The notes: generated by a model from the sequence alone, not told the origin. 64,000 nt of DNA from Botryotinia globosa (GCA_014898425.1 RCSZ01000007.1:1984001-2048000), one strand, 5' to 3'. Counted from the stretch's first letter, positions 45,779-58,377 are shown. Translations and numbers: made by a program.

Positions 45779-47284
45779 CGTCTGATCGGGTATACATTGT
45801 TATTTATGTAGTATAGTATTTATATATGTAGTAAGATTGGAGAGGGGTGAACGGGATGGGATCATATATCTACCTACTTATTAGACAGGGTGAAAGAAGT
45901 AGTTTCGAATTCAATGTAACGCGGAATAAATAATATTACTTTTCATCCATCTTCGTGTTCATTCGTCTTTGGATCATGGTTGATGCTGTACCTGTGCTTA
46001 CTAGCCAGGTTAGATATTTCTGAAGTTTGACCTAATTCAACCATGAACGAATGAAGCATTGTCATTTGTGCCTGCCCTCCCCCCCCTGGTGAAAAACCAA
46101 GACAAGTACAGCCTCAATTCTCAAACTTAACAACAGCCGTTAATTCCTGGTTGCAGCTTTCTAATCTAACTGGGTGAGTCGTTTGTTCCACGCAAGAAAG
46201 TTCAAGTCGGCGTGGCCGTTGATACTCGCATTCGTTGCTCGCTTGAGAATCGAGTTCGAAGAGAGGTAGAGGGAGGCAGAGGGAGAGAGGGCAGAGCGGG
46301 CAACGAGGGCAACGCGGGCAAAGAGATAACCTATACTATCTATCAATAACCGTTTTATTTTTCTTCTTCCTTTTTCCCTCCTCCCTTCTCGGCAAGCGAA
46401 TACTACAATGCGGCGCTCTTCAGCGGCGTAAATCATAATGCTACCCTACCTATCCACCTATGAGGATAAGCCACACATACACCACGCCTACTTGAGTGAG
46501 GTACATGAACATGATATTAACACTGCTATGTATTCACAGTAGCATGTATTGACTAATATACTCGGCCAGACTTCCGAGGTATACGAAAAGTGCTCTAGAT
46601 CCCCCCCCCGTCCATGGGGTACTCTAGTGACGGCGATACCGAACAATGATACATAAGTTACGGGGGAGACACGAAAGAATGTTGAGATATGTCTCTCTAT
46701 CTGAAGGGAACCATTGCACTACGCAAGCTGATGATCTGTTGTCTAAATTCTCGCGGTGGTTCTAGCCGAACACTGGCAACATTGGTTCATCATCTACCGG
46801 CACGCACTGCCTTCTTTGAGATGTGAGGTTACAGAGAATGCGAAAGGTTTCATAAATAGATGCCGAGTCCTTTGAATCAAATTAGATTGCATGTACCTAC
46901 CTAGGTATCTATATACATACATACATACCTTGAGTACTTGATCATTCACTCACGTGCTAATGCTTCTTGTCCTCTTACCGTGCTCTCCTCCGTACTCTCC
47001 TTTCTCAGCATATCTCGTCACGTAAGTTATATTGTAGTAGTAGGGAAGGATGGATCGAGCGAAAGATACTCCGCATTTCGAAGCGTTCCGTGGATCCTTT
47101 TCTGCTGGTCGCAGATATGGATGGTTTGATAGATTTGACAGCTACCGCACTACCACAATACCGCAATACCGCAATACCACACTACCTAGGCACATTATAC
47201 ATATTCCAAACAAGCCCTGAGAAATCTCAAATTAGAAACTGCTCGACTGCTTTGCCGGTCATGATGCCAGAGGAAGCCCCAGTA

Positions 47285-47310
<26 letters not shown>
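47285..47310 (+). repeat. AT dinucleotide repeat
   Basis: About 13 copies of AT. Confidence 0.95.
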
Positions 47311-47317
<7 letters not shown>

Positions 47318-47691
47318 GGTATAGTAATCACATAATGTACGCCGCACTTGAAGGGAAGCTGGCTGGCTGTACGGTACTACTCACCTGGGTCTGGTCTTTC
47401 ATGGATGGATTGCCCAGGTGGACAAGAAAAGCACCAGCCCAAGATGTATCCGTATCCATATCTATCCTCATTCCTCATTCCTCATTCACCCACCCACGCA
47501 GATACACAAGCCACCCATGACCAGATATCGAATTCTCCCCTCATTCGTTTCCTGGGGAAAGGAAGGACTGTACCGCACCGCTCCGCTCCTCTTATATTTG
47601 TCTACCCATCTATATACACTTGTCTATCTTGCCATGCAGTGTCTTTTCTTGTCTAGTCTACTTTGATATTTGACAATTGACATCTGATGTC

Positions 47692-47806
47692 TAACATCCA
47701 ACATCCAGCATCTAGCATCTAACATCTAGCATCTAACATCCAACATCTAGCATCTAACATCCAACATCCAACATCCAACATCTAACATCCAACATCCAAC
47801 ATCTAA
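47692..47806 (+). repeat. 7-bp tandem repeat with sequence variants
   Basis: About 16 copies of a 7-bp unit alternating among ACATCCA, ACATCTA and GCATCTA. The third, mixed type of copy makes the array look like a code of three variants (see findings). Confidence 0.9.
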
Positions 47807-48451
47807 TAAGCAATTCTCGTAGACTTCTCTCCCAATTTTTTTATGTTTAAACATTTTATGCAATTCTTACAGATAATGCACATTGGACATTAAAGAGGGG
47901 ACTCTGGGGCTCCAGATTTGCGCTAATTCTACGGTCGTCTGAAGTAATCAACGGAGCTAGTTTGGTGGTTCATGGGCAGATCTACCGGATCTTCTTCTAT
48001 ACAGTTCGCACACCCTTCACCTTATTCTTCACTCAATCATATACTATTTTGGCCATATTTTATACTCTAATTTTCCTTTCCCTCTTTTTCTAATTTCACT
48101 GTGTATATTTTATTATCCATCCTCGGTCAGCAATATTATTAATCGGCTGAGCGATTCCGGGAAAGTACGATTAGAAGCTCGCGCAATATAATCGCAACCT
48201 TGGAAAGTCAAATTATTCTTTGCAAGAACGACCTGAGCCGACAACTTCTAGAAACGATTCGAGCCGCGGCCCTCACTCCCCACGAATCTATCATCACATT
48301 CGGTACTTGGATTATTCACGCAATCCTATTTGCATTGTCTGGCTGTATTCTCTGTTACTCTCGAGTCAATCGGCATCTGCGTGCCTTGTATGCTATGAAT
48401 ATCTGCCTAGCAGTTCAATGTATGCGATACGTTTAGTGGCTCAATGGAATT

Positions 48452-50156
48452 ATGACCGAGATCGCAGATACATACTTTGATCCCGATGACGTTGGTCCGC
48501 GCGACAGTCCTATATTAAAACCGATGCATATCAATATCAGACCCTCTCCTCCCCCAGAGGTTCATCCGCCTCCTCCCATCAGTCCCGAAGCCGGTCCGGA
48601 CGGACGCAAGGGGGAGATACGACCTAAGAGTCGCGCTTGTCAGGCTGACGCGGTACTCGTGGGGTTGATGGGTGGAGGGAAACGTCCTGACATTGCGCAG
48701 CATGCTGGAAAGGAAGCTCTGCCTTCAGACGAGGGCGAGGAAGACGAAAGTCCCGTCAGAGGCACGGCGGTAGAAATCCCGGGACGTGATATCTCTCCTG
48801 GAACGGCCGATCTTGATATTGCCCAAATGGCAGTTGCTATAATGAAGCGCACATTTCCGGAGTCTCGGAATAATTCGCTGGGTTCCGCTGGGGAAGCTCT
48901 TGAAGCTGATCAGGTACCCGCAAATGGCAATGCCAATACAAATTTACAAGCACAATCACAAGCACAGGATGCTATAGATATAGAGAGATCCAGATTACAT
49001 TCCATTTCCCATGAATTATATCAAAATGCTACGGTACAGGGAAGTAGCGTAGAGGAAACGCATTCTACCCCACCTAACGATCCTGGAGGTCTTCCACCTA
49101 TGCTCCACTCTCCACCTCAATCCGGCTCTACAAATAGCAATGGGAGTCAACACATTAAATTACCATCAATAGCTGAATCATTGAAACAGCTTGTTGGGAA
49201 ACCACTACCCAATTCTAATGAAACTTCATACTCTCAATCTCCAGGAAGACCTATCTCACGATTTCCTCCTGGGCCCGGAGTAACATCACCAGCTAACTCT
49301 CCAAATGGTCTTCGGAGAGATATTATGTCCCCCTCGGGACCATTATTCAATCAATTTTCGACGAACAGTTCGAGAAGACTTTCAACGTCTGAAGGGCGTC
49401 CATACGGTATGGCGACGGATTATAGCAGTGGGAGCAATGCGGAAACGCCAAGTACCGATCAATCGGCTTCAACTCCCGCTACTATGGCCATTGATCGTAT
49501 GAGTATAGATGGGATTACAAATCCACAGATTGGAGGGTATCAGTGCAATTATCCGGGGTGTGTTGCTGCGCCTTTTCAAACACAGGTACGAATGAGACTA
49601 TCCTTTTGATGGATTTCTGGATGTTCAAATATAAAAAAAGTACATAGAACAGGGTACTTAAACTTCAAGATGCTAATCTCGTATACAAATAGTATTTATT
49701 GAATTCCCATGCAAATGTACATTCTTCCAATCGACCGCATTATTGTACGGTAAGAGGATGCCCGAGAGCCGAGGGGGGAAAGGGGTTCAAGAGGAAAAAT
49801 GAAATGATTAGACATGGTCTGGTTCATGATAGTCCGGGTTATGTGTGTCCTTTCTGTCCGGAAAGAGAACATAAATATCCAAGGCCGGATAATCTACAAA
49901 GGTATGTTTGAATTTCTCTATTTTTTAGACGCCGCGTGGAGGGAGACTTTTGAATATCGATTGATGATTGGATAATTATCACGCCTTTGAACAAAACGGA
50001 AATAAATACCTGGGTTTTCTTCTAACCTGCAGCGAACATAGACATGTAAGAGCACATCACACAGATAAAGATAAAGACGACCCGCTCTTGCGACAAGTGC
50101 TCGCGCAAAGACCGGAAGGTCCGAGTAAAGGCAGAAGACGTAGAGGTGGCAATTGA
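48452..50156 (+). CDS. C2H2 zinc-finger transcription factor
   Basis: Three exons: 48452-49585, 49693-49901 and 50042-50156; 485 residues. The first ~360 residues are disordered and rich in Ser, Pro, Asn and Gln, as in many fungal activators. The C-terminal ~110 residues hold three zinc fingers: YQCNYPGCVAAPFQTQYLLN...H, then CTVRGCPRAEGGKGFKRKNE...H, and VCPFCPEREHKYPRPDNLQR followed by HVRAHH. Introns interrupt the first and third fingers, and both splices were chosen because they restore the Cys2His2 spacing; the third finger's final exon begins directly at the first His. A basic tail (SKGRRRRGGN) ends the protein and may aid nuclear import or DNA contact. I do not recognise the orthologue, so the target genes are unknown. 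It lies alone, after a 4.3 kb spacer. Confidence 0.85.
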
Positions 50157-51215
50157 AAGCCGCTGCATAGGGCGGGGTGGTGACAATTGGGAGGGAAAGG
50201 AAGCGGGGAGTCAAAAATCGAAAAGTATTAAAGAAGTTATCCATCGGTCTATCTTATATATGGGTCGGATTATTTTCTTCACGCTTGATAAAATTGCAAA
50301 TTGCAATTTCCATTTGCAATTTCCATTTGCAGATTCTTCTTGCAAGAGGTAAAGGGTCATAAAGCGGAGTGGTGGTGTTTCATTAGGAAGGGAGGCCATT
50401 TTTCTTTTCTTTTCTTGCGTTGCGTTGCATTGCGTTTTCGGCATTTCCTCTACTGGGTGAGATTTCTATCTACACATCTAGTTATGTAATGGCACGCACG
50501 CGCGCGCGCATAAACTTTTGCATTTTTTATGAATTGATGGTTATGGATTCGGATTCGGATTCGGATGGCTTGAATGGGATGAATTGAATTGAATTGAATG
50601 GGATGAATGGAGTATGGGAGTGGGAGGCACTTTTTGATACCAGAAATGGATTTAGGGGGTAGTGGTTTTTTATGGTTTTCTACTTATTTTTACTTATTTT
50701 GTTCTATTGTTCTTTTTTTGGTTTCTTCTTCTCCTCGCTCGCGAGAATGTGGGTATTGGGGAGGGCAAAGGGGAGGGAGGGTATTGGATATTGGATATTA
50801 GATATTGGATGTGGGGATGAGTGGATGGGTAGGTGGAGAGGGACGGGTTGATGGTTTGATGAGTGGATGAGTGGATGAGTGGATGGATGAGGCAGAGAGG
50901 AAGGGAGAGGCTGATGGATGGATTGAATAGTAGAATTCTTCGATATTAAATGTCTATACATACCATACCTACTCCTCGCTATCCACTACCCACTACTTAC
51001 TTTGTACTCAAACTTCAGGTTCGTATAAGGGGGGCAATCTGAGACTCTAGCCATCTGTGTATGTATGTATGTATGTATGTATGTATGCATGCATGCTTAT
51101 GTTTTGAAATTGCGAGTTTCGATCACGAGTAGAATAGAAGATGAAGTTATTTCTTTATATTGTAAAAAAAATTACTAAAGAAGAGAAACATACATGCCCA
51201 CCACCCCTACCACCC
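50157..51215. other. low-complexity intergenic region
   Basis: About 1.06 kb between convergent genes. It contains TTGCAATTTCCA repeats (50296-50330), short GGATTC and GAATT arrays (50537-50600), GATGAGTG repeats (50857-50885) and an ATGT array at 51058-51090. No gene is supported. Confidence 0.6.
51058..51090 (+). repeat. ATGT tetranucleotide repeat
   Basis: About eight copies of ATGT, ending in ATGC variants. Confidence 0.93.
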
Positions 51216-54008
51216 CTATCCATCCCCCGTTCCCCAAACCCCAATCTCCACCTTGGAATCACTCAACGCCTCGACAAACACTTCATCGAACCCCAATCTC
51301 CCACCCAGCCTCTCCACCACGACCCAGATCCCGCCCATGCGATTCATCTCGCTCGAGATATCAATCTCCCTCGTGCGGATCCCCGCCGGCGCATCGCTGA
51401 ATTCTTCCTCGTTGGACGACTCTAGAAGAATCTTATTAGGGCCCTGACCCCTCTCAATGCTAACTCTCAGACTCGGTCTCGATTTCGTCGGCGGCGGTCG
51501 ATTTTCCATGCTCGTTTTTGCGACGAATCGGAGACGGGTGAGACGGGCGACGGTGATGGGTGCTAGCATTCTATCGATTCCATTTTGGAAAACGAGGGTG
51601 GGGAGTCTGGCGACGAGTCTGCCTGCCGTTTCTGCGAGGACGGGTCGGATTTCGCATTTGCTCGAGGATTTGACGCGCAGGGTGAAGTTTCCGACTTCGC
51701 CTGCTTGGAAGGTGGAGCAGACGATGGTGTATTTGCCTGCGGCGACGTTGTGTAGTTCTGCCAATGCGCAGCCGCGGCGGTAGTCGCCTGAGCCGCCGAC
51801 TATGTCGCGTGAATTGATGACGGTGACACGTTGTCCCGAGGCCCAGATCATGGTTACGTGGACGGCGATGTCTTCTTTGTCTGCTTCGAGGACGAGCATT
51901 ATATCGGTAGGTTCTGTGATTGTGATGCTGAACTGAGGGTTTGAAGGGTAGGACGGAGAGCTGGCATTGCCACCCGCTGTGCGAGTCGTCCAGGAGCCGG
52001 GGTGAGAGGTGCTAAAGGTGTGACTGTCCGGGGCGGAACAAATGGTGAGGGGAGAGCGAGAGAAGAAGGAGAATGAGAAGGAGTATTTTGGGAGAGGGAG
52101 ATTTTGTTGCGCGGCTACGACTGTGTAGGAGGTGTTTGTAGGTAGCTCGAATCGCGCGAGGGTTTGGGGAGAGTCGACGTAGGCACCGCGGTGTAGAGCG
52201 CCATCGCTTAAGTAAACGCGATGACCGGATGCGTCAAAGACATACAGACTGATGAAGCCGAGGGACTTGGATGTGATGCTTTGAGTACTTGAACCTTGAG
52301 CAATATCGTGTTCCTCTGTAGTGAAGTGCCGACTGAGCAATACCCAGACAGTCTCTCCTTTAACAGAATGAACGACATATTGAGGGTTTTGAGTAAATGT
52401 CCCAATGTTATTAACGTGTGGAGTCGTCCAAGAGAGATGGTGATCTTGTCTATAACGAAAAAGTCCAGGGTTCCAATTGAGGTACAAGGATTCAAAATTC
52501 TGTATGACATCCTCAAATGCCATCCAAAAAGTTCCCGGTTTAGTGGCACTTCTCGCGGTGTCAGACGCTTCCAGTGATTCCCGGAGGCCTTCCGTCCAAG
52601 TGTTGTCTCCTGACGCATCCTGAACTGGGCTTCGTCTAGGCCCTTTCCAAGCCATACCATCGCACCAAGGATTTTTGACGAGCAATAGTCGTTGGGACCC
52701 AGATTCTCTCATGTCTAGAATAGCATAGTCATGCTCACCAACCAGGCCCAAGTCGGCTTCCTCTCTTCTGGTCAGCTTACCAGTTCCCAATGTAATCATG
52801 ACATCGCCGAACTCAAAAGATTTATAAATACGCTTCCACAGTAATTCCGATTGAATTTCGTCACTTTATCGAATCGATTTGGTCAGTATAGTAGCTTGAT
52901 GCCCGGGAAAGGGTATGCAATACCTCTGTAAAAATATTTGCTCGGGAATCCATCCAGTCATTATCCATAAGTCTGTGCCAGAGTTGGAGCCTGGAAAATC
53001 ATAGCCGCCTCGCACTTTGAGATATGCTTTCTCAATTAATGCAGGCCATAGCAGCATAGGATTGTTTCTATCCACGACATGAAGATTGCGAGCTGAACTT
53101 GAAGCTGGTAGCCGATCGTCTATTGTGACTTTTCTATAACAGCCATTGAATTGGAGACGGAGTATGTATTTCCCATTTTTAGATGATCTCGGCCTCTGAT
53201 TTTTAATATCATATGGGCGCAGGATGGTATCCAGTACCTATTAGAGAGAGTCAAAAAACTTAAAGTATTGTCAGAATGATAGACGAAAATGTACATGCCT
53301 TGCTATGACCTTTTCCAGCGCGTGCTGTTCCCGCACAAAGACTGGCTACGACAGAACAATCTGTAGTTATATCCTGGACAAGATCAATATCCTTAGAGGC
53401 ATTCATAAGAATATCGGTATTTTCCACATCTTTCAACATTTGAGAAGGAACATCATCCCTCTCGTGAGGTCTCCTCCAACCTGCAAATGTTTCAATTTGA
53501 TCCTGGGAAAGCTTTAGCTCGGAAGGATCTCTATTGGAGTCAGTAAAAGGCCTCGATATACTCATTCATTTCATCTACATACGTATATAGTGATGCTTCA
53601 AATATCGTGTCGTCAGGCTCAGATGACCACCGTGGGAAAATAAATCCATGCAATCTTGATCCCTCGAGCAAGATAATTTCTTCATGTTTACTCAAGGTTC
53701 GTTCGGATACTGGAGCTTTCAGGGAGATTGAAGCGGGTTTTAGAGGCCAAGTGGATGACTTCTTGATCTCTTCCGCTTTCAACATCAATGCCTTGCATTT
53801 TCGGTTGATCCTTGCCTTTTCGGCATTCCCAAGGACTTGCTTTGAAACTTCAATATACAACTCAATAGCAGCAATAGAGACTTTTAAAGCTTCTTCCTTG
53901 GAGCTACATTTGTCAATGCTTAACTCCGTTTCCTAGCCCCAGTGTCAGAATGACTTATTCCATCACCAGGATTGATGGGTATTGACGTACAAGAGCTTTG
54001 GCTTCCAT
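51216..54008 (-). CDS. palB: calpain-like cysteine protease PalB/Rim13
   Basis: Five exons: 53991-54008, 53583-53932, 53299-53530, 52924-53237 and 51216-52863; 853 residues, the usual PalB size. An N-terminal MIT domain (KEEALKVSIAAIELYIEVSK) is followed by the calpain core. The catalytic triad is visible: Cys181 in TDCSVVASLC, His349 in GLVGEHDYAIL and Asn369 in LLVKNPW. The strongly conserved GYDFPGSNSGTDLW lies between the Cys and His. Two C-terminal calpain III-like beta domains follow. Family knowledge: with PalA/Rim20 on ESCRT-III (Snf7), PalB cleaves and activates the zinc-finger regulator PacC/Rim101 at alkaline pH. The third intron has a GC donor (53298-53297), required by phase and by the conserved GHSK...VLD junction. 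It is divergent from the peroxisomal carrier gene. Confidence 0.93.
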
Positions 54009-54785
54009 GGTAGCTACAGCAACTGTTATAGAGAATATTGCTTCAGATACGAAAGTGAGCACATATGAGTGAGAGGGTTCTCAAACGGTAGACATCAAGC
54101 CATATCCCTAAGCCAATACTCGTTCGGCTGATATATGGCTTTTCAGACTGCTGAGGGAACTTGAGTCACTGTAAAGCTGGAGAAAGAAGTGTAAGCAAAG
54201 TCGTAAAGGTGTTGTCTGATCAACCTGGGTTTATGCTTTGCTTTTTTATGTAGTTAAACCAACGGCTTGGATTGTCGTCGTTTCCCATCCGTTTCATCAG
54301 TTGCCAGAGAGCTGAATGTCCACGTGATACTCGAGATCCAAGGATAACGGTGGACATTACGATAGAGTTCTTGGCATGAAGCAGTGGAAATTCTGTAGAA
54401 TGATGGATGTAATGCACGGACCCCTGGTGAATATCCGAGCCGAGGTTTAAGATCGTCACAAACTCCGACCCTCGCGCCGCGCATGATAGCAATATGATTC
54501 AGGAATTCTTCAAACTTAATATTACATCTTAGATATTCATAACCTCCTATTTATCTATTTGCATTTGTGATACTACATACTTGGGTCTATTATAAATTAT
54601 TTAAATTTTAAATAGGATATGAAAAAGACCTTGCACTAAACTTATTTCTTTACCTAATAATACCCAGACTCAATATCCATTATTGCTTGTTTGTTTGCTG
54701 CTTCATGAGATTTTAAAATACAATCGTTCTATATTCCTCCCACTCAAGAATATAAAGTTGGTTCAGTGTATTCTACAAATCCAAC
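54009..54785. promoter_or_regulatory. divergent promoter region of palB and the peroxisomal carrier
   Basis: 777 bp between the two start codons, AT-rich in its right half. No specific regulatory site could be named. An open frame on the minus strand (54220-54492) has no recognisable features. Confidence 0.4.
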
Positions 54786-56021
54786 ATGACAGGACAATCA
54801 AAAGAAGCTGTTATTCCACCATGGGGTTTGGCAGTTGCTGGAGCTACAGGAGCTGTGATTGCAAATGCTATGGTATATCCCCTGGATATGTAAGTTTTGA
54901 TCCCCGTTTGCGTGCGCATTCGCAAGGCGGTATGTAATCGTTTGCTTATATTCTACGAATTTGTTGGTACTTTGTGGCTAACATCGTAATTCTACCAGAG
55001 TAAAAACTCGTCTGCAAGTTCAAGTCAAACGCAAGCCGACCGATGTAGCACCAACGGGTGATGATGCAGTCCACTATACGTCGACCTGGGATGCGATTTC
55101 TAAGATTGTAGCCGAGGATGGAGTTGCTGGACTCTACGCTGGCATCAATGGCGCCTTGATTGGTGTCGCCTCAACCAATTTTGCCTACTTCTACTGGTAC
55201 TCGGTCGTTCGAACGTTATATCTCTCTTCTCAGAAAGTCCCCACGCCTCCAAGCACTGCAATCGAATTGTCTTTAGGAGCAGTCGCGGGGGCTGTTGCCC
55301 AGGTCTTTACTATTCCTGTTGCAGTAGTTACCACTCGTCAACAAACACAAAAAAAGGGTGAAAGGAAAGGGATGGTAGATACAGCTCGGGATGTTATCCA
55401 TAGCGAAGATGGTTGGACCGGCCTTTGGAGAGGTCTCAAGGCCAGCTTAGTACTTGTCGTTAACCCTGCCATTACATATGGCGCATATCAAAGATTGAGA
55501 GAGGTTGTTTTCCCAGGAAAAACAAACCTCAAACCATGGGAAGCATTTGGTAAGTTTATCAATTTAATGGGACTTTCGGGATCTAATTGAAATGATAGTA
55601 TTGGGAGCAATGTCCAAATCCCTTGCGACTATTGTAACCCAGCCTTTGATTGTTGCAAAGGTTGGACTTCAGTCAAGACCACCCCCTTCCAGAGAAGGTA
55701 AACCTTTTAAAAGTTTTATCGAAGTAATGCAATTCATCATTCATAATGAAGGATTGCTGGGCCTCTTCAAGGGAATCGGTCCACAAATCACCAAGGGACT
55801 CATTGTTCAAGGCCTTCTAATGATGACGAAAGAAAGGTAAAACTAGACCCATACAATGTAACCCAAATGAGATCCAATTAAGCTAATACTTATGCAGAAT
55901 GGAACTACTTTTCATTCTTCTCTTTAGATATCTTCGGAAGATTAGATCAGAGCAATTGCAAAAGGCCGCAGATCTTGCAGCGTCGAAAGCCAAGCAAGTT
56001 CTACCAGCCATTGCTAAGTAA
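54786..56021 (+). CDS. peroxisomal adenine nucleotide carrier (Pmp47/Ant1, SLC25A17 type)
   Basis: Four exons: 54786-54889, 54999-55549, 55599-55836 and 55898-56021; 338 residues. Three mitochondrial-carrier repeats are visible, each with a carrier signature: YPLDIVKTRLQVQ in the first (split by intron 1 within the signature), IPVAVVTTRQQTQ in the second and QPLIVAKVGLQSRPP in the third. The wording FAYFYWYSVVRTLY and the weak second signature are typical of the peroxisomal Pmp47/ANT1 branch, not the mitochondrial carriers. Family knowledge: exchanges cytosolic ATP for peroxisomal AMP/ADP, feeding acyl-CoA synthetase and so beta-oxidation of medium-chain fatty acids. The C-terminus is helical and basic (KAADLAASKAKQVLPAIAK). 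It is head-to-head with palB. Confidence 0.9.
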
Positions 56022-56469
56022 GAAACAAATTCGAGAATTGAGCGAGTAATAGTAAGAATGAGGACATTGAGATTTCTTTCTGGTTTTGGGTAGTAGAGTA
56101 TTGTAAGTTTTGCTAGGTTTAGCTGGAGTAGACGTGATAGAGCTTGTACTGTACATATATTTGATTGGAAAACAAATGGAATGACATATATGACATTTTT
56201 GACCATGGGCCTCGAAGATACAAATTCACATGATAACCTTTCAATATAAAGTAAAAGGAATGAACAGCTCAAGTTGCGTCTAGACTTTAACGTAAAAGGG
56301 TGGGTGGATGTCCAGCGAGGAAAGCTAGTCAGATTCACGTGATTAAATCGAAATTTAGGCGAGCAACCGCCGCACCAAGATCATTTTGGAGGAAAATTAA
56401 TTCCCTCTTCTACGATACGAAATCGACCACCACAACAATCCAACAGACTGCTAATTACCAACAGTCGCA
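56022..56469. other. intergenic region
   Basis: About 450 bp between the carrier gene and the eL29 gene, with the promoter of the ribosomal protein gene in its right half. Nothing else was seen. Confidence 0.5.
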
Positions 56470-56896
56470 ATGGCGAGTATGTTAAAGATCCCAATATATG
56501 GCAGTCTCACAGTTCATTGTACTGATTTCGCCCCTTTTTAGAATCCAAGAACTCGTCCCAACACAACCAGTCGAAGAAGGCTCACCGTAACGGGTACGAT
56601 TCCCTACATATTATCGCGATCAATAACCGCGAATTCCGTCTACTTCAATTAATACCCGGTTTTGGATGAATGGGGGCTAATTTTACATCGACGCGCAGTA
56701 TTAAGAAGCCAAAGACCTCCAGATACCCATCCCTCAAGGGTACCGACCCCAAGTTCAGAAGAAACCACAGACATGCTCTCCACGGCACAATGAAGGCTTT
56801 GGTTCGTCCTCCTTCCGATCATCAGTTTCCGTCGCATTCGAATACTGACTACTATTACAGAAGGAGTTGAAGGAGGGCAAGCGTGAGACCGCATAA
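56470..56896 (+). CDS. RPL29: 60S ribosomal protein eL29
   Basis: Four exons: 56470-56476, 56542-56593, 56699-56801 and 56861-56896; 65 residues. The first coding exon has only seven bases (ATG GCG A). The protein is extremely basic and matches eL29: KSKNSSQHNQSKKAHRNGIK, followed by KKPKTSRYPSLKGTDPKFRR and NHRHALHGTMKALKELKEGK. Family knowledge: eL29 is a small, non-essential large-subunit protein that helps join 40S and 60S subunits. Small exons and several introns are typical of fungal ribosomal protein genes. The third intron uses the weaker donor GTTCGT; phase and the conserved MKALKE junction support it. Confidence 0.95.
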
Positions 56897-58377
56897 ATTC
56901 GATAATATCTTATTTTATGGGACTTGGTTGTGGCAGTAGTTGCATTCCGATATTTTGCTCTACGGGGAAGTTAAAGCAAGCCGACGACATAAACCGGGAT
57001 TAGACACTGGGGGCGATAGTTCTATCCATTGAATCAACACAAGCTACACCATTCGACGTACCTCAAATTTCAAGTTGTGAGGATAAGTGAAAATTGGCCT
57101 TTTTTCCAATGACTCCCTCCCCTTTGCCCTATTCCCTTTCCACTCCAAATCCGTTCCCCCCCATGAACAATCATCAACACAGGCATTTGTGTGTACAGCT
57201 TTTAGAGCCATTTCAATGCTCTCTAGCTGAAAGGATATTTTCTTTTCGTGCCAAGATCAAACACCAGATCCCTTCATTACCAAACACTTTTTCTCAATTC
57301 TCTATGAGGCAATGGTGCATGACGAAGGGGTTACAAATCAAATCGTGGATAACAAGTGTCAAGTCATAGTACTTGGAATGACTTCATTTATGAAATTACA
57401 TATCAAATGGATTGTATATTTTGGAGACTTCGGGGGTCAACTACCTACCTAGGTAGCCACAGGCAGGTATTTTTGTTCTGCCCCAGTGATACCTAGATAC
57501 CTAGAACTTGATAACCAATATAATTTGATTCTTTTCTATTTAATCACGATCTCAGATTATCCCGGGTAATGGCTACCCAGGAAGATGTATGAAATGTGAA
57601 GTGAATGAAGCTACAAGTGAATATACCTAGGTACCTAATAAGTAATGAAGAAACCGGAACCTCGAGATGGAGATGGAGATGGAGATGGAGATGGCTTCAT
57701 TTCTTGCAATGACGTGAATGTGAATGTGAATGTGAATGTGAAACAGAACTTCTTTCTTTCTTCATCAACGGCGATCTTGCATTGGCTCTGCTTTTTCACA
57801 CATTGTCCGACTTCCGCGGTGAATCCCTTTCTCCGTCTACTCGAGTACATAGTCCTACCTACCTAGTACTTTTTGGAGTGCTTACCTAGGTATCCATGGA
57901 TTGCTCCGCATCTACTCAATTCGAAACGTTACTTTTTGCCCCCTCCTCTGAGTCCTCTCCTCTTCAAGAAGAACAATCTATCCATATTACAGTATCCATA
58001 TTATCTCTATACGAAGTAGATACCTCCCTCCCTCGTCTTCCATCCATTCTCTCAGCCTGACTTGAGAGCTTCTTACAAGTCACAACTTACAAGTTACAGT
58101 ACTTACATACTTCACAAAATACACGAACCTATCCTGTACTTTTATTTGGGTCCTCAGCAGGTCCTGCAGGTAGCAATCAAGCGCATCGATCGGTATTTAC
58201 ATTGGAGCACATCTTTCTAATTTTGGGGTCGAGGCTTTTGACTGGGAACGAACTTGCAATCTTCCTCGCATTGACATTCGTCGGTTGCGTTTCATACTTT
58301 CCCCCATTTCCCCCCAAAGCGAATCTCCAATCTTTTTTATTACACCATCTCGCTTTGTAGCTACATTTTGAACAGTT
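56897..58377. other. intergenic region with palindromes and microsatellites
   Basis: About 1.5 kb upstream of the Vts1 gene. Three TACCTAGGTA palindromes occur within 450 bp (57446-57455, 57624-57633, 57883-57892), the tightest cluster in the window. Between them lie GGAGAT (57665-57693) and GTGAAT (57714-57742) arrays. No gene is supported. Confidence 0.6.
57665..57742 (+). repeat. two adjacent hexanucleotide repeats
   Basis: GAGATG is repeated about five times at 57665-57693, and GTGAAT nearly five times at 57714-57742, separated by 20 bp. Both give repeat-only peptides in open frames on the two strands. Confidence 0.92.

Larger units (their letters stand above)
44134..48451. other. 4.3 kb microsatellite-rich spacer upstream of a zinc-finger gene
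   Basis: No gene is supported. The region carries the densest simple-repeat content in the window (poly-A/TAA, CAGT, GAGT, ATATATT, AT, and a 7-bp CATC-type array, each listed), plus two TACCTAGGTA palindromes (44769-44778, 46898-46907). A long upstream region is common for fungal regulatory genes, and the C2H2 gene begins at its right end. Confidence 0.5.

Noticed and set aside
48200..48436. Frame with a membrane-like segment just upstream of the zinc-finger gene
   Set aside because: It starts at TTG, has no ATG near its beginning and no family resemblance. It is more likely 5' leader sequence.
52208..52660. 150-codon second frame inside palB
   Set aside because: Same strand but another frame of a conserved calpain exon; a shadow.
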